Made by a program: the position numbers and the translations under genes. Shown in pieces: positions 34,735-43,507 of a stretch of DNA of 64,000 nt. Within the stretch, counting starts at the first letter, position 1, and every line of letters starts with the position of its first letter. Source of the stretch: CAYFUT01 sp964346395 (GTDB lineage: Bacteria > Bacillota > Halanaerobiia > Halobacteroidales > Halobacteroidaceae); the NCBI GenBank assembly GCA_964346395.1, contig CAYFUT010000002.1, forward strand, positions 1 to 64,000, read 5' to 3'. Below the pieces are notes generated by a model. The model saw only the letters and a list, made by a program, of their open reading frames with translations. It did not search any database and had not been told where the DNA came from.

Positions 34735-34764
34735 CAGGTGGGAATTATAATTCCCACCTGTTTT
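34735..34764 (+). terminator. Terminator after asrC
   Basis: CAGGTGGGAATTA / TAATTCCCACCTG is a perfect 26-base palindrome followed by TTTT. It separates the asr unit from the hem unit. Confidence 0.75.
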
Positions 34765-34834
34765 GATTATAGATAAGCCTTTAAACTGCGGTTAATATCT
34801 TATAAAATCAAGTTAAGGAAGCTGAGGTGGAATC

Positions 34835-36094
34835 ATGGAATTAATTGTCATCGGAACTAATCACCAGCAGGTGCCAGTGGAGATAAGGGAGAAATTTTCG
34901 CTAACTAGCGGGCAGCAGACTGATTTATTAACTGCTATTGCGGAGGATGATTTAAAAGAAGGGGTAGTTATTTCTACCTGCAACCGGACAGAAGTTTATC
35001 TGATAGCAGAAGAAAGAGAACAGGCTCGTCAGTTTGGGGAAGAAAAGTTGGCGGAACTGGCGGATATAAAGGAAACGGAAGCGACAGACTATCTTTATCA
35101 AAAGATAGGGTTAGCAGCTGTCAATCACCTCTATCGGGTAGCCGGCGGACTTGATTCGCTAGTAGTTGGCGAAGTGCAGATTTTAAACCAGTTGAAAACA
35201 GCTTTTAAGCAGGCTAAGCAGCAGGAAACAGTAGGTAACTACTTACATAGATTATTCACCGCTGCTTTTCGCGTCGGTAAACGGGCGCGGACAGAAACCG
35301 AAATTAGTGAAAATGCGGCTTCGGTTAGTTATGTAGCAGTTGAGTTGGCCCGTAAGATTTTCGGTTCTCTGGCTGGTGAAACTGTATTGATTCTGGGAGC
35401 AGGGGAAACCAGCGAATTAACTTTAAAAAACTTAGTCGAGTATGGTGTAGAAGGTGTTATGGTAGCCAATCGAACTTATGAACGCGGGCAGGAGTTGGCC
35501 CGGCAGTTTAACGGTCGAGCTGTGACCTGGGATCAGTTGGATGAGTGGGTGCGAGAAGTTGATATTGTAATTAGTTCTACTGGGGCTCCCCATTATGTGC
35601 TGCAGAAGGAGACTGTTCAGCAGGCAGAAGAAGAGACAAGCGGGCCTTTGTTTTTGATTGATATTGCTGTCCCGCGGGATATTGATCCGGCCAGTAAACA
35701 GTTACCTGGCGTTCATTTATATGATATTGATGATTTAGAGGAACTGGTTGAAGAAAATATGGCAGCACGAGAGGCAGAAATAGAGCAAGTAGAGGCGATT
35801 ATTGAGGAAGAAATAATTGAATTTAAACAGTGGCTGAATAATCAACAGTGTGTCCCGCTGATTAAACAGATGAGAAAGCGGGCAGAAGGAATTAAACAAG
35901 AGGAATTAGAGCGGGCTTTAAATCAGTTAGAAGCTGGTGACAAAGAACCGGAAGCAATAATTAACCAGTTAGCCGATAGATTAGTGAATAAGGTTTTACA
36001 TTCGCCGACAGTAGGGATTAAAGAACTGGCTAATAGTGATAACTGTAATCAAAAGTTAGAAGTAGCCCGCAAATTATTTACGGAAGCAAGTTAA
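34835..36094 (+). CDS. hemA: Glutamyl-tRNA reductase
   Basis: HemA makes glutamate-1-semialdehyde from glutamyl-tRNA, the first committed step of tetrapyrrole synthesis by the C5 route. The 419-residue protein has catalytic Cys-49 in STCNRTEVY, RVAGGLDSLVVGEVQIL (about 99-115), the NADPH-binding GAGETSEL (about 187-194), and the C-terminal dimerisation helices. It heads a seven-gene set that leads to siroheme. Start ATG has AAGGAAGCTGAGG upstream. Confidence 0.96.
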   Translation: MELIVIGTNHQQVPVEIREKFSLTSGQQTDLLTAIAEDDLKEGVVISTCNRTEVYLIAEEREQARQFGEEKLAELADIKETEATDYLYQKIGLAAVNHLYRVAGGLDSLVVGEVQILNQLKTAFKQAKQQETVGNYLHRLFTAAFRVGKRARTETEISENAASVSYVAVELARKIFGSLAGETVLILGAGETSELTLKNLVEYGVEGVMVANRTYERGQELARQFNGRAVTWDQLDEWVREVDIVISSTGAPHYVLQKETVQQAEEETSGPLFLIDIAVPRDIDPASKQLPGVHLYDIDDLEELVEENMAAREAEIEQVEAIIEEEIIEFKQWLNNQQCVPLIKQMRKRAEGIKQEELERALNQLEAGDKEPEAIINQLADRLVNKVLHSPTVGIKELANSDNCNQKLEVARKLFTEAS

Positions 36095-36106
36095 GGGGCG
36101 GTAGTA

Positions 36107-36793
36107 ATGACCAGTTATCCTGTTAATTTAGAGCTTACTGACCGTCAGGTGCTAGTAGTCGGCGGGGGACGAGTTGCCCGGAGGAAAGTAGAGCGGCTGT
36201 TAGCAGCAGGGGCTGAAGTACAGGTGATAAGTCCTGAGTTGATAGAGCCGCTGGCAGAACTGGCAGCTAACGGAGCTATTGATTACAGTAGGAGAGAATT
36301 TAAAGCAGAAGATTTAGCGAAGCAACTTTTAGTGATAGCTGCTACTGACCAGCCTGAGGTAAACCAGCGGGTCGGAAAGTTGGCCCGGGCCAACGAACAG
36401 TTAGTTAATGTAGTTGATGACAAGCAGTTATCTAATTTTACCCTGCCAGCGGTAGTTAAGCAGGGAGATTTATTGTTAACGGCAGCTACTGGCGGTAACT
36501 TGCCGGCGTTAGCTAAATTAATCAGACAGCGGCTTGAACAGGAGTTTGGCTCTGAATTCAAGTATTTTTTAAAATTAATGAACCAATTAAGACCAATAAT
36601 TAAAGAAAAAATAGATGATGAACAGCAGCGGCGGCAGGTTTTTCGCCGGCTGGCTGATTGGAATTTAATCAAATTGTGGGGAACAGATAGAAAAGCAGGT
36701 ATCGATAAAGCAGCTAATATTTTAGCCGAAGCAGGACTTAAAGTAGAAATAGAGAATATAATGAAAGAGATGACGCAAAAGGATAAAACGTAA
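36107..36793 (+). CDS. Precorrin-2 dehydrogenase / sirohydrochlorin synthase (CysG-N type)
   Basis: The 228-residue protein oxidises precorrin-2 to sirohydrochlorin and may also act as ferrochelatase, as in Met8p/SirC/YlnF. It has the NAD-binding start NLELTDRQVLVVGGGRVARRKVERLLAAGA, then the Asp/Asn-rich VNVVDDKQLSNFTLPAVVKQGDL typical of the family, and a helical C-terminus. AAGGGGCGG precedes the ATG, 12 bases after hemA. Its place between hemA and hemC is common in Firmicutes. Confidence 0.92.
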   Translation: MTSYPVNLELTDRQVLVVGGGRVARRKVERLLAAGAEVQVISPELIEPLAELAANGAIDYSRREFKAEDLAKQLLVIAATDQPEVNQRVGKLARANEQLVNVVDDKQLSNFTLPAVVKQGDLLLTAATGGNLPALAKLIRQRLEQEFGSEFKYFLKLMNQLRPIIKEKIDDEQQRRQVFRRLADWNLIKLWGTDRKAGIDKAANILAEAGLKVEIENIMKEMTQKDKT

Positions 36794-36809
36794 GATAAGG
36801 AGGCTGGCG

Positions 36810-37724
36810 ATGAAAAAAATTATTATTGGAACGCGGCCGAGCAAATTAGCTTTGACGCAAGCACAGCGGGTAGCTGATAAATTAGCAGCAAACTGGCCTA
36901 GGTATGAGTTTGAATTGAAAGAGATAAGTACTAAAGGAGATCGGGTATTAGAAAAAGATCTGGCGGAGATTGAAGGAAAGGGAATTTTTATTAAAGAAAT
37001 TGAAGTAGCCTTATTAAATGAAGAGATTGATCTGGCTGTTCACAGCTGTAAAGATTTACCCTCCGATTTACCCTGCGGTTTGGAAGTAGTAGCTATTCCC
37101 CGGCGGGCCAACCCGGTTGATGTGCTGGTAGCAAAAGAAGACTTAACGTTAGATCAGCTGCCGCAGGGTGCTCGGTTAGGAACCGGCAGTCTGCGCCGCA
37201 AGTCACAGTTGCTTGCCTACCGACCTGATTTACAGATTGAATCAATCCGAGGGAATGTAGAGACTAGATTGGAGAAATTAGCCGCCGGAGAATTAGATGG
37301 ATTAGTGTTGGCTGCCGCTGGATTAGAGCGGTTAGGGAAAGAAGAAGTAATCACTCAGTATCTAGAGCCGAAGGTTTGTCTACCGGCTCCGCGGCAGGGA
37401 GCCCTGGCAGTAGAAGGAAGAACTGGCGATCAAGAACTAAAAAAATTAGTAGCTAAGATTAATGACCCTGTTTCTGTGATTACTGTGACGGCAGAATATG
37501 CCTTTCTGAATCGAATAGAAGGCGGCTGTAAAGTACCTGTGGGAGCTTACGCTCAGCTTAAGGTAGATAAGCTGGAAATTGAAGGAATCGTTGGTCGGGT
37601 AGACGGGAGTCAAGTGCTGCGGGAAAGAATAAGCGGTCTGCAGGAAGAAGCGGATAAGCTAGGTATCGAATTGGCAGAAAAACTGATTGACCAGGGAGCA
37701 CGAGATATTTTGGACAACGTTTGA
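36810..37724 (+). CDS. hemC: Porphobilinogen deaminase (hydroxymethylbilane synthase)
   Basis: HemC joins four porphobilinogens into hydroxymethylbilane. The 304-residue protein has IIIGTRPSKLALTQAQRV at the N-terminus, LAVHSCKDLPSDLP (about 74-87), GTGSLRRKSQLLA (about 126-138) and the dipyrromethane-cofactor Cys in EGGCKVPVGAYA (about 236-247). TAAGGAGG precedes the ATG. The stop is 12 bases before a gap. Confidence 0.96.
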   Translation: MKKIIIGTRPSKLALTQAQRVADKLAANWPRYEFELKEISTKGDRVLEKDLAEIEGKGIFIKEIEVALLNEEIDLAVHSCKDLPSDLPCGLEVVAIPRRANPVDVLVAKEDLTLDQLPQGARLGTGSLRRKSQLLAYRPDLQIESIRGNVETRLEKLAAGELDGLVLAAAGLERLGKEEVITQYLEPKVCLPAPRQGALAVEGRTGDQELKKLVAKINDPVSVITVTAEYAFLNRIEGGCKVPVGAYAQLKVDKLEIEGIVGRVDGSQVLRERISGLQEEADKLGIELAEKLIDQGARDILDNV

Positions 37725-37736
37725 GAATGGAGAATG

Positions 37737-37836
37737 NNNNNNNNNNNNNNNNNNNNNNNNNNNNNNNNNNNNNNNNNNNNNNNNNNNNNNNNNNNNNNNN
37801 NNNNNNNNNNNNNNNNNNNNNNNNNNNNNNNNNNNN
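37737..37836. other. 100-N scaffold gap within simple repeats
   Basis: Flanks are AATGGAGAATG and AAATGGAAAGCAAATAAG, low-complexity sequence of the same type as at 40500 and 63190. The intergene space between hemC and cobA/hemD is therefore of unknown length, but no gene need be missing. Confidence 0.7.
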
Positions 37837-37877
37837 AAATGGAAAGCAAATAAGTAAATAGAAAAAGGGGTGCTAGA

Positions 37878-39383
37878 GTGGGGAAGGTATATTTAGTAGG
37901 AGCTGGTCCCGGTGATCAAGGACTAATTACTAAGCGGGGTCAAGAAGTGCTGCAAGCAGCAGATATAATTTTTTATGACCGACTAGCTAATGATAATTTA
38001 TTGGCTTCTGCTTCTGAAGACGCAGAGTTATTTTATGTAGGGAAAAAATCCGGAGACCACAGCTGCCGGCAGTCGGAAATTAATGATTTGCTGGTTACTT
38101 CTGCGCGAGCTGGGAAGACTGTAGTCCGCTTAAAAGGCGGAGATTCCTTTGTTTTCGGCCGCGGGGGTGAAGAGGCTCGCCAGTTGGCGGAAGCGGGAGT
38201 TGATTTTGAAATAGTACCTGGTATTTCTTCTGCGCTGGCTGCTCCTGCTTACGCTGGAATTCCGGTAACTCACCGTGATTTTAGTTCTTCAGTAGCGGTT
38301 GTAACCGGCCATTCAGCAGCAACTAAAGAAGAATCCAGTGTTAATTGGGAACAGTTGGCTGCTGGAGTAGAAACGTTAGTTATTTTAATGGGGGTAGGGA
38401 ATCTAGAAAAAATTACCGCTAAGTTGATAGCAGCGGGGCAAAACCCGGAGACGCCAGTAGCTCTGGTGAGATGGGGAACGAGATCAGCTCAAGAAACAAT
38501 CACCGGTAATTTAGAGAATATTGCTGCTAAAGTAGAAGCGGCTGAGTTTAAACCGCCGGCAGTGATTATTGTTGGAGAAGTAGTTAAACTGCGTCGTGAG
38601 CTAGAGTGGTTTGCAGATAAGCCGCTGTTAGGAACCAGGGTGGCAGTTACTAGACCGGCTGACCAGGCGGAATCATTCTGCCGCTTACTAAGACAAGCGG
38701 GGGCAGAACCAGTTCGGACCCCGGCAATTGAAATTAAGCCGCCGGCTGATTATCAGCAGTTAGATGATAAGTTAGCTGCCGTCGGTGATTATGACTGGAT
38801 TATTTTTACTAGTGTGAATGGGGTGCAGTATACTTTAGACCGACTGTTAGCGCAGGGGCGAGATGTCCGGGCTTTAGGCGGTGTTAAACTGGGGGCTATC
38901 GGTTCTAAAACAGCCGCTAAACTAAAAGAATACGGGTTGACAGCCGATTACATACCAGAAGAATATGTTAGTGAAGCAGTGGTAGCCGGGTTTAGCAGTC
39001 AGAATTTAACCGGCCGAAAATTTTTACTGCCCCGGGCTGATATTGCGCGGCCTAAATTGAAACACGGCCTGGAAGAACTAGGAGCCGAGGTTGATAATCT
39101 AACTGCCTACCGCACAGTAGCCGGTAGCGGAGGGGAACAGATAGCAGCTGATTTGGCAGCAGGAGAGATAGAAGTAGTAACTTTTACTAGTTCTTCTACT
39201 GTCCGCAATTTTTTAGCAGGTTTAGACGGCCAACCCGAGGAGTTGTTTGCCGGGGTGAAAGTAGCCTGTATTGGGCCGATTACGGCGGACACGGCTCGCG
39301 AGCAGGGATTGACTGTCGATATAGTAGCTGAGGAATATACAGTAGAAGGATTGATGGAAGCAATTGAAAAACATTATAAATAA
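37878..39383 (+). CDS. cobA/hemD: Fused uroporphyrinogen-III methyltransferase and synthase
   Basis: The 501-residue protein joins two steps. Residues about 1-240 are SUMT/CobA (VYLVGAGPGDQGLITKRG, YDRLANDNLL, VVRLKGGDSFVFGRGGEEA, VTHRDFSSSVAVVTGH, LMGVGNLEKI). They methylate uroporphyrinogen III to precorrin-2. Residues about 255-500 are HemD (VAVTRPADQAESF, WIIFTSVNGVQY, VTFTSSSTVRNFL), which closes the tetrapyrrole ring. The fusion is common in Clostridia and relatives. GTG start behind AAAGGGGTG. Confidence 0.95.
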   Translation: MGKVYLVGAGPGDQGLITKRGQEVLQAADIIFYDRLANDNLLASASEDAELFYVGKKSGDHSCRQSEINDLLVTSARAGKTVVRLKGGDSFVFGRGGEEARQLAEAGVDFEIVPGISSALAAPAYAGIPVTHRDFSSSVAVVTGHSAATKEESSVNWEQLAAGVETLVILMGVGNLEKITAKLIAAGQNPETPVALVRWGTRSAQETITGNLENIAAKVEAAEFKPPAVIIVGEVVKLRRELEWFADKPLLGTRVAVTRPADQAESFCRLLRQAGAEPVRTPAIEIKPPADYQQLDDKLAAVGDYDWIIFTSVNGVQYTLDRLLAQGRDVRALGGVKLGAIGSKTAAKLKEYGLTADYIPEEYVSEAVVAGFSSQNLTGRKFLLPRADIARPKLKHGLEELGAEVDNLTAYRTVAGSGGEQIAADLAAGEIEVVTFTSSSTVRNFLAGLDGQPEELFAGVKVACIGPITADTAREQGLTVDIVAEEYTVEGLMEAIEKHYK

Positions 39384-39541
39384 TTGACAATTGATAATGT
39401 AAAATTGACAATTAAAATTAAAATTATAAAAGTATATAAAAAATTTAATTTTTAACTGTCCCATCTAGGCAGAGCCTAGCTGTGAAATTCATAGAAACCA
39501 TATCAACTGTAAATTATAAATTCATTACTAGGAGGGATAAG

Positions 39542-40514
39542 ATGGATTTAGTACATAGACCGCGGCGTTTGCGGAAAAATAAATCTATCCGGGAGTTAGT
39601 CCGGGAGACTAATTTGCGGGCTGATGATTTGATTTATCCGCTGTTTGCTGTGCACGGTACCGGAGTTAAGGAAGAAATTCCTTCCATGCCGGGCAATTAT
39701 CACTTTTCACTGGATCTGCTGTTGGAGGAAGTAGCTGAACTGGTAGACTTGGGAGTGGGAGGTATTATTTTATTTGGCATTCCCGACTATAAAGATGACG
39801 CGGGCTCCAGCGCTTGGCAGGAAGAAGAAATTGTCCAGCAGGCCTGCCGGCAGATTAAACAGCAGTTTCCTGATTTGCTGGTAATTACTGATGTTTGCTT
39901 ATGTCAGTATACCAGCCACGGCCACTGCGGAGTATTAGAAGAAGGAGTGGTCAAGAACGATCCTACATTAGAAAATCTAGCTCGGATTGCCCTATCGCAT
40001 GCCGAAGCAGGAGCCGATATGGTAGCTCCTTCTGATATGATGGATGGGCGGGTAGGAGCAATTCGCGATAAACTGGATAGTAATGGATTTAAAGATGTTT
40101 CGATAATGGCCTATTCAGCTAAATATGCTTCCAGTTTTTACGGCCCTTTCCGCGATGCCGCTCATTCGGCTCCCGAGGAAGGGAACCGCAGTTCTTATCA
40201 GATGGATCCGGCTAACAGTCGAGAGGCTCTGCGGGAGATCGAGCTGGATATTGCCCAAGGAGCAGATATAGTGATGGTCAAGCCGGCGCTGCCCTACCTT
40301 GATATTATTAAGCAGGCAGACCAGGAATTTAACGTACCTCTGGCCGCTTACAATGTTAGCGGCGAATACGCAATGATTAAAGCTGCTGCTGAAAAAGGCT
40401 GGTTAGATGAACAAGAAACTGCGCTGGAGATGGTAACTAGTATTAAGCGGGCCGGAGCAGAAATTATTATTACGTATTGGACAAAAGATATTTTAAAATG
40501 GAAAATGATAAATG
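39542..40514 (+). CDS. hemB: Delta-aminolevulinic acid dehydratase (3' end in gap)
   Basis: HemB condenses two aminolevulinates into porphobilinogen. About 324 residues are visible. The zinc-site cysteines are in DVCLCQYTSHGHCG (about 120-133), and Schiff-base lysines are in MAYSAKYASSFYGPFRDAA and IVMVKPALPYLD. ATG 39542 has AGGAGGG upstream; an in-frame start 60 bases earlier has none. The usual end (about TKDILKW) runs into AATGGAAAATGATAAATG repeat DNA without a stop before the N run, so the true C-terminus is not visible. Confidence 0.95.
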
Positions 40515-40614
40515 NNNNNNNNNNNNNNNNNNNNNNNNNNNNNNNNNNNNNNNNNNNNNNNNNNNNNNNNNNNNNNNNNNNNNNNNNNNNNNNNNNNNNN
40601 NNNNNNNNNNNNNN
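40515..40614. other. 100-N scaffold gap at the end of hemB
   Basis: It begins in AATG-type simple repeat at the end of hemB. The hemB stop codon must lie inside. The hemL ribosome site is intact after the gap. Confidence 0.7.
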
Positions 40615-40639
40615 ATAATTATTTTTCGGAGGTGACAAG

Positions 40640-41932
40640 ATGACTAAGTCAGAAGAAGCATTTGCAGAAGCTAAACAAGTAATACCAGGTGGAGTAAACA
40701 GTCCTGCGCGGGCTTTTTCAGCTGTGGAGAGCGATCCGTTATTTATTGAAGCAGGCGACGGAGCCTTTGTGTATGATATTGACGGCAACGAATATATTGA
40801 TTATGTCGGCTCCTGGGGGCCGATGGTCTTAGGTTATAACCATCCGGCTGTTGTGGAAGCACTGCAAAAACAGCTAATGCAGGGGACTAGTTTTGGGGCT
40901 CCAACAGAAGTAGAAACGGAATTGGCTGAGCTAGTGATTGATGCTGTACCGTCTATTGATAAGGTGCGGATGGTAAACTCAGGAACAGAAGCTACCATGA
41001 GTGCGCTGCGGTTGGCCCGGGGTTATACTGGTCGAAAGAAGATAGTGAAACTAGAAGGTTGTTATCACGGCCACGGAGATAGTCTGCTGGTTGATGCTGG
41101 TTCGGGGGTCACTACGTTAGGAATTTCCGGCAGTCCTGGGGTACCGGAAGAGATTGCCCAGGAAACTATCGTTGCGCCTTATAATGATATTGAAGCAGTA
41201 GAAGAGATTTTTCAGGAGTATGGTTCCCAAATTGCCGGGGTTATTTTAGAGCCTGTAACTGGTAATATGGGAGTTATTCGCCCGCAGGTTAATTATCTAG
41301 AGCAGCTGCGGGAGGTAACTAGTGATTATGATTCCTTACTTATCTTTGATGAAGTAATGACTGGTTTCCGGGTAGCTTACGGCGGCGCTCAGGAGTTTTA
41401 TGGGGTAGAACCGGATTTGACTACGCTCGGTAAAATCATCGGCGGGGGACTGCCGGTTGGTGCTTACGGCGGAAAAGAAGAGATTATGTCTTATGTAGCG
41501 CCGGAAGGACCGGTCTATCAAGCCGGAACTCTATCTGGGAATCCGCTGGCGATGACAGCTGGGTTAACTACTCTCCAGTTATTACAGCAGTATAATGTTT
41601 ACGAAGAACTAGAAGAAAAAGCTGCCCAACTGGAGAATGGATTTAACGCAAATATTGCTGAGCTGGGAATTCCCGCTACTGTATCCCGCGTTGGTTCGAT
41701 GTTCAGTCTTTTCTTCCGGGAAGAGCGGGTAACTAATTATCAGGAAGCTAAAGACTGTGATACAGAAGCTTTTGCTGCTTATTTTGAAGCGATGCTGGAA
41801 GAAGGAATTTATTTGCCGCCTTCACAGTTTGAGTCCAATTTTGTATCTGCGGCTCATACGGAAGTTGATTTAGAACAGACTATTGAAGCTAATTATAAGG
41901 CGCTGCGGCAAGTGAAGGAAGCTTTATCGTGA
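40640..41932 (+). CDS. hemL: Glutamate-1-semialdehyde 2,1-aminomutase
   Basis: HemL converts glutamate-1-semialdehyde to aminolevulinate with PLP. The 430-residue class III aminotransferase has PGGVNSPARAF, VNSGTEATMSALRLARGYTG (about 114-133), LIFDEVMTGFRVA (about 233-245) and the PLP lysine in TLGKIIGGGLPVGAYGG (about 260-276). GGAGGTG precedes the ATG. The cbiX start overlaps its stop. Confidence 0.96.
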   Translation: MTKSEEAFAEAKQVIPGGVNSPARAFSAVESDPLFIEAGDGAFVYDIDGNEYIDYVGSWGPMVLGYNHPAVVEALQKQLMQGTSFGAPTEVETELAELVIDAVPSIDKVRMVNSGTEATMSALRLARGYTGRKKIVKLEGCYHGHGDSLLVDAGSGVTTLGISGSPGVPEEIAQETIVAPYNDIEAVEEIFQEYGSQIAGVILEPVTGNMGVIRPQVNYLEQLREVTSDYDSLLIFDEVMTGFRVAYGGAQEFYGVEPDLTTLGKIIGGGLPVGAYGGKEEIMSYVAPEGPVYQAGTLSGNPLAMTAGLTTLQLLQQYNVYEELEEKAAQLENGFNANIAELGIPATVSRVGSMFSLFFREERVTNYQEAKDCDTEAFAAYFEAMLEEGIYLPPSQFESNFVSAAHTEVDLEQTIEANYKALRQVKEALS

Positions 41933-42294
41933 GGACAGGAGTGATTTTGCTGGCGCACGGCAGTAAACGGGCAGAATCTAATGTTGTTTTTGATCAGTTA
42001 GTAACTAAGGTGGGGAGAAAGATTGATTACGAAGTTGTTCGGGGCGCAGTGATGGAATTTGCTGAACCTAAACTGCCGACAGTAGTAAAAGAACTTGTGG
42101 AGCAGGGGATAGAAAAAATAATTATTCTGCCTCTGTTTTTGTTTCCCGGGGCGCATGTAAAAAGATACTTACCGGCAGAGGTAGAAGCATTAAAGGATAA
42201 ATACCAAGAAATTGAGTTTGTCGTGGGGGATAGTCTGGGAACTGAAGAAAAATTAGCTGAATTAGTAACAGATAAGATAAAAAAAGTGAATTGA
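41929..42294 (+). CDS. cbiX: Short CbiX/SirB-type sirohydrochlorin chelatase
   Basis: The 121-residue protein is a half-size (CbiX-small) chelatase. The start GVILLAHGSKRAESN carries the first catalytic His (about 10), and the second motif is LPLFLFPGAHVKRYLP (His about 75). It would insert Fe into sirohydrochlorin for siroheme, or Co for the anaerobic cobalamin route. Its place beside asrC and sirC favours siroheme. GTGA overlaps the hemL stop. No other cobalamin genes are in the window. Confidence 0.88.
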   Translation: MRTGVILLAHGSKRAESNVVFDQLVTKVGRKIDYEVVRGAVMEFAEPKLPTVVKELVEQGIEKIIILPLFLFPGAHVKRYLPAEVEALKDKYQEIEFVVGDSLGTEEKLAELVTDKIKKVN

Positions 42295-42300
42295 GGTAAA

Positions 42301-42333
42301 CTTATCCCGGGCCAACAGTTGGCCCGGGGTAAG
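42301..42333 (+). terminator. Terminator made of an inverted CGGGCCAAC pair
   Basis: CTTATCCCGGGCCAAC pairs with GTTGGCCCGGGGTAAG, a 16-bp stem (one G-U pair). Few T follow, so termination may be weak. It closes the hem unit. Confidence 0.65.
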
Positions 42334-42502
42334 TTATAGGTTTGAATGGTTAAATTTTAATTAAAAAGTTGAATTTACTTTTCTAACTATTGGTCTGAGG
42401 TTGTTCATTTAAGTTCTTGGGAACAGGAATTAAGGATTTAATCGAGAATAAAGATATTAACTACAGGCAATGCAAATAAAATATTTAGTCAGGTGGGGTT
42501 AG

Positions 42503-43480
42503 ATGAAACAATTTATTAAGTCCTATATAAAATCAATGCGGCTGTATTATGTTTTTGTAACCGGAATTCCCGGCTGGTTAGGTTTATCTTTTTATGAACA
42601 TATAGCTCGCAATTTTGCTACGGGGGAAGTGGTACCGGCGGGGAGGAAGAAGTTTGTAATTTTATTTTTATTATTTATCAGTTGGGGAGTAAATCAAATT
42701 ATTAATGATTATTTAGGACTAGAAGAAGATAAGATAAATGCTCCCGAGCGGCCGATGGTTACCGGGGAACTGCCGGCGGATAAGTCATTAGCAGTGTCGT
42801 TTAGTTTAATAGTTCTGAGCGGATTAATAATCTGGTTTTATCTTGAACCGTTAGCTTTACTTCCTTTTATTTTGGGAATTGGCTTAAATGTTGTTTATGA
42901 ATTTGCCAAAGGTTACGGCATCTGGGGGAATATTACCTTTGGGCTGATGATCACCATGTGTCCTATATTTGGATTTTTAGCAGCCGGCCCGATTGGACCT
43001 CCTTACTTTACTTCTAGTCGAGTTTCAGTATTGCTTCTTGTCTGGGTTATAAATGGATTAATGACATTTTATACTTACTTTAAAGATTATAAAGGTGATA
43101 AACGAGCCGGTAAAGAAACAATTGTAGTTAAGTACGGATTAAGGAAATCGCGGGTAATTGGAGTTATTGCTTCCTTGGTACCGACTATTTTATTTGTAAT
43201 TATTTATAGTAATGATTTAATAATGGCGCGAGTTAATCATATATTTTTAATTTTAGGAGTCTTGACTTTCTTTTTACAGGTCTGGACCGGGGTGCTGTAC
43301 TATTTAAATCCGGTGGGGGAGCGGACTTATTTTTCGCTAGTGACTAATTTTAGGGCCTGTGTCTGTGCCCAGATAACTTTAATTGCTCTTTTTGACCAGC
43401 AGTTTGCTATGATTTTATATTTAGTTACGTATGTATTTATTGGGTTTTTATTTGATTTGTATCAGAATTCTAAAGCGTAG
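42503..43480 (+). CDS. UbiA-family prenyltransferase
   Basis: The 325-residue membrane protein has about eight or nine helices and both Asp-rich UbiA motifs. The first is NQIINDYLGLEEDKINAPERP (about 73-93), the second YFKDYKGDKRAGKETIVVKYG (about 193-213). UbiA enzymes attach a prenyl chain to an aromatic or lipid acceptor. The acceptor is unknown. It precedes a flavin reductase and the lipid-like cluster, which may be related. ATG behind AGGTGGGG. Confidence 0.88.
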   Translation: MKQFIKSYIKSMRLYYVFVTGIPGWLGLSFYEHIARNFATGEVVPAGRKKFVILFLLFISWGVNQIINDYLGLEEDKINAPERPMVTGELPADKSLAVSFSLIVLSGLIIWFYLEPLALLPFILGIGLNVVYEFAKGYGIWGNITFGLMITMCPIFGFLAAGPIGPPYFTSSRVSVLLLVWVINGLMTFYTYFKDYKGDKRAGKETIVVKYGLRKSRVIGVIASLVPTILFVIIYSNDLIMARVNHIFLILGVLTFFLQVWTGVLYYLNPVGERTYFSLVTNFRACVCAQITLIALFDQQFAMILYLVTYVFIGFLFDLYQNSKA

Positions 43481-43507
43481 TAGTTTACTTAGGGAAGTGA
43501 ACAAAAA

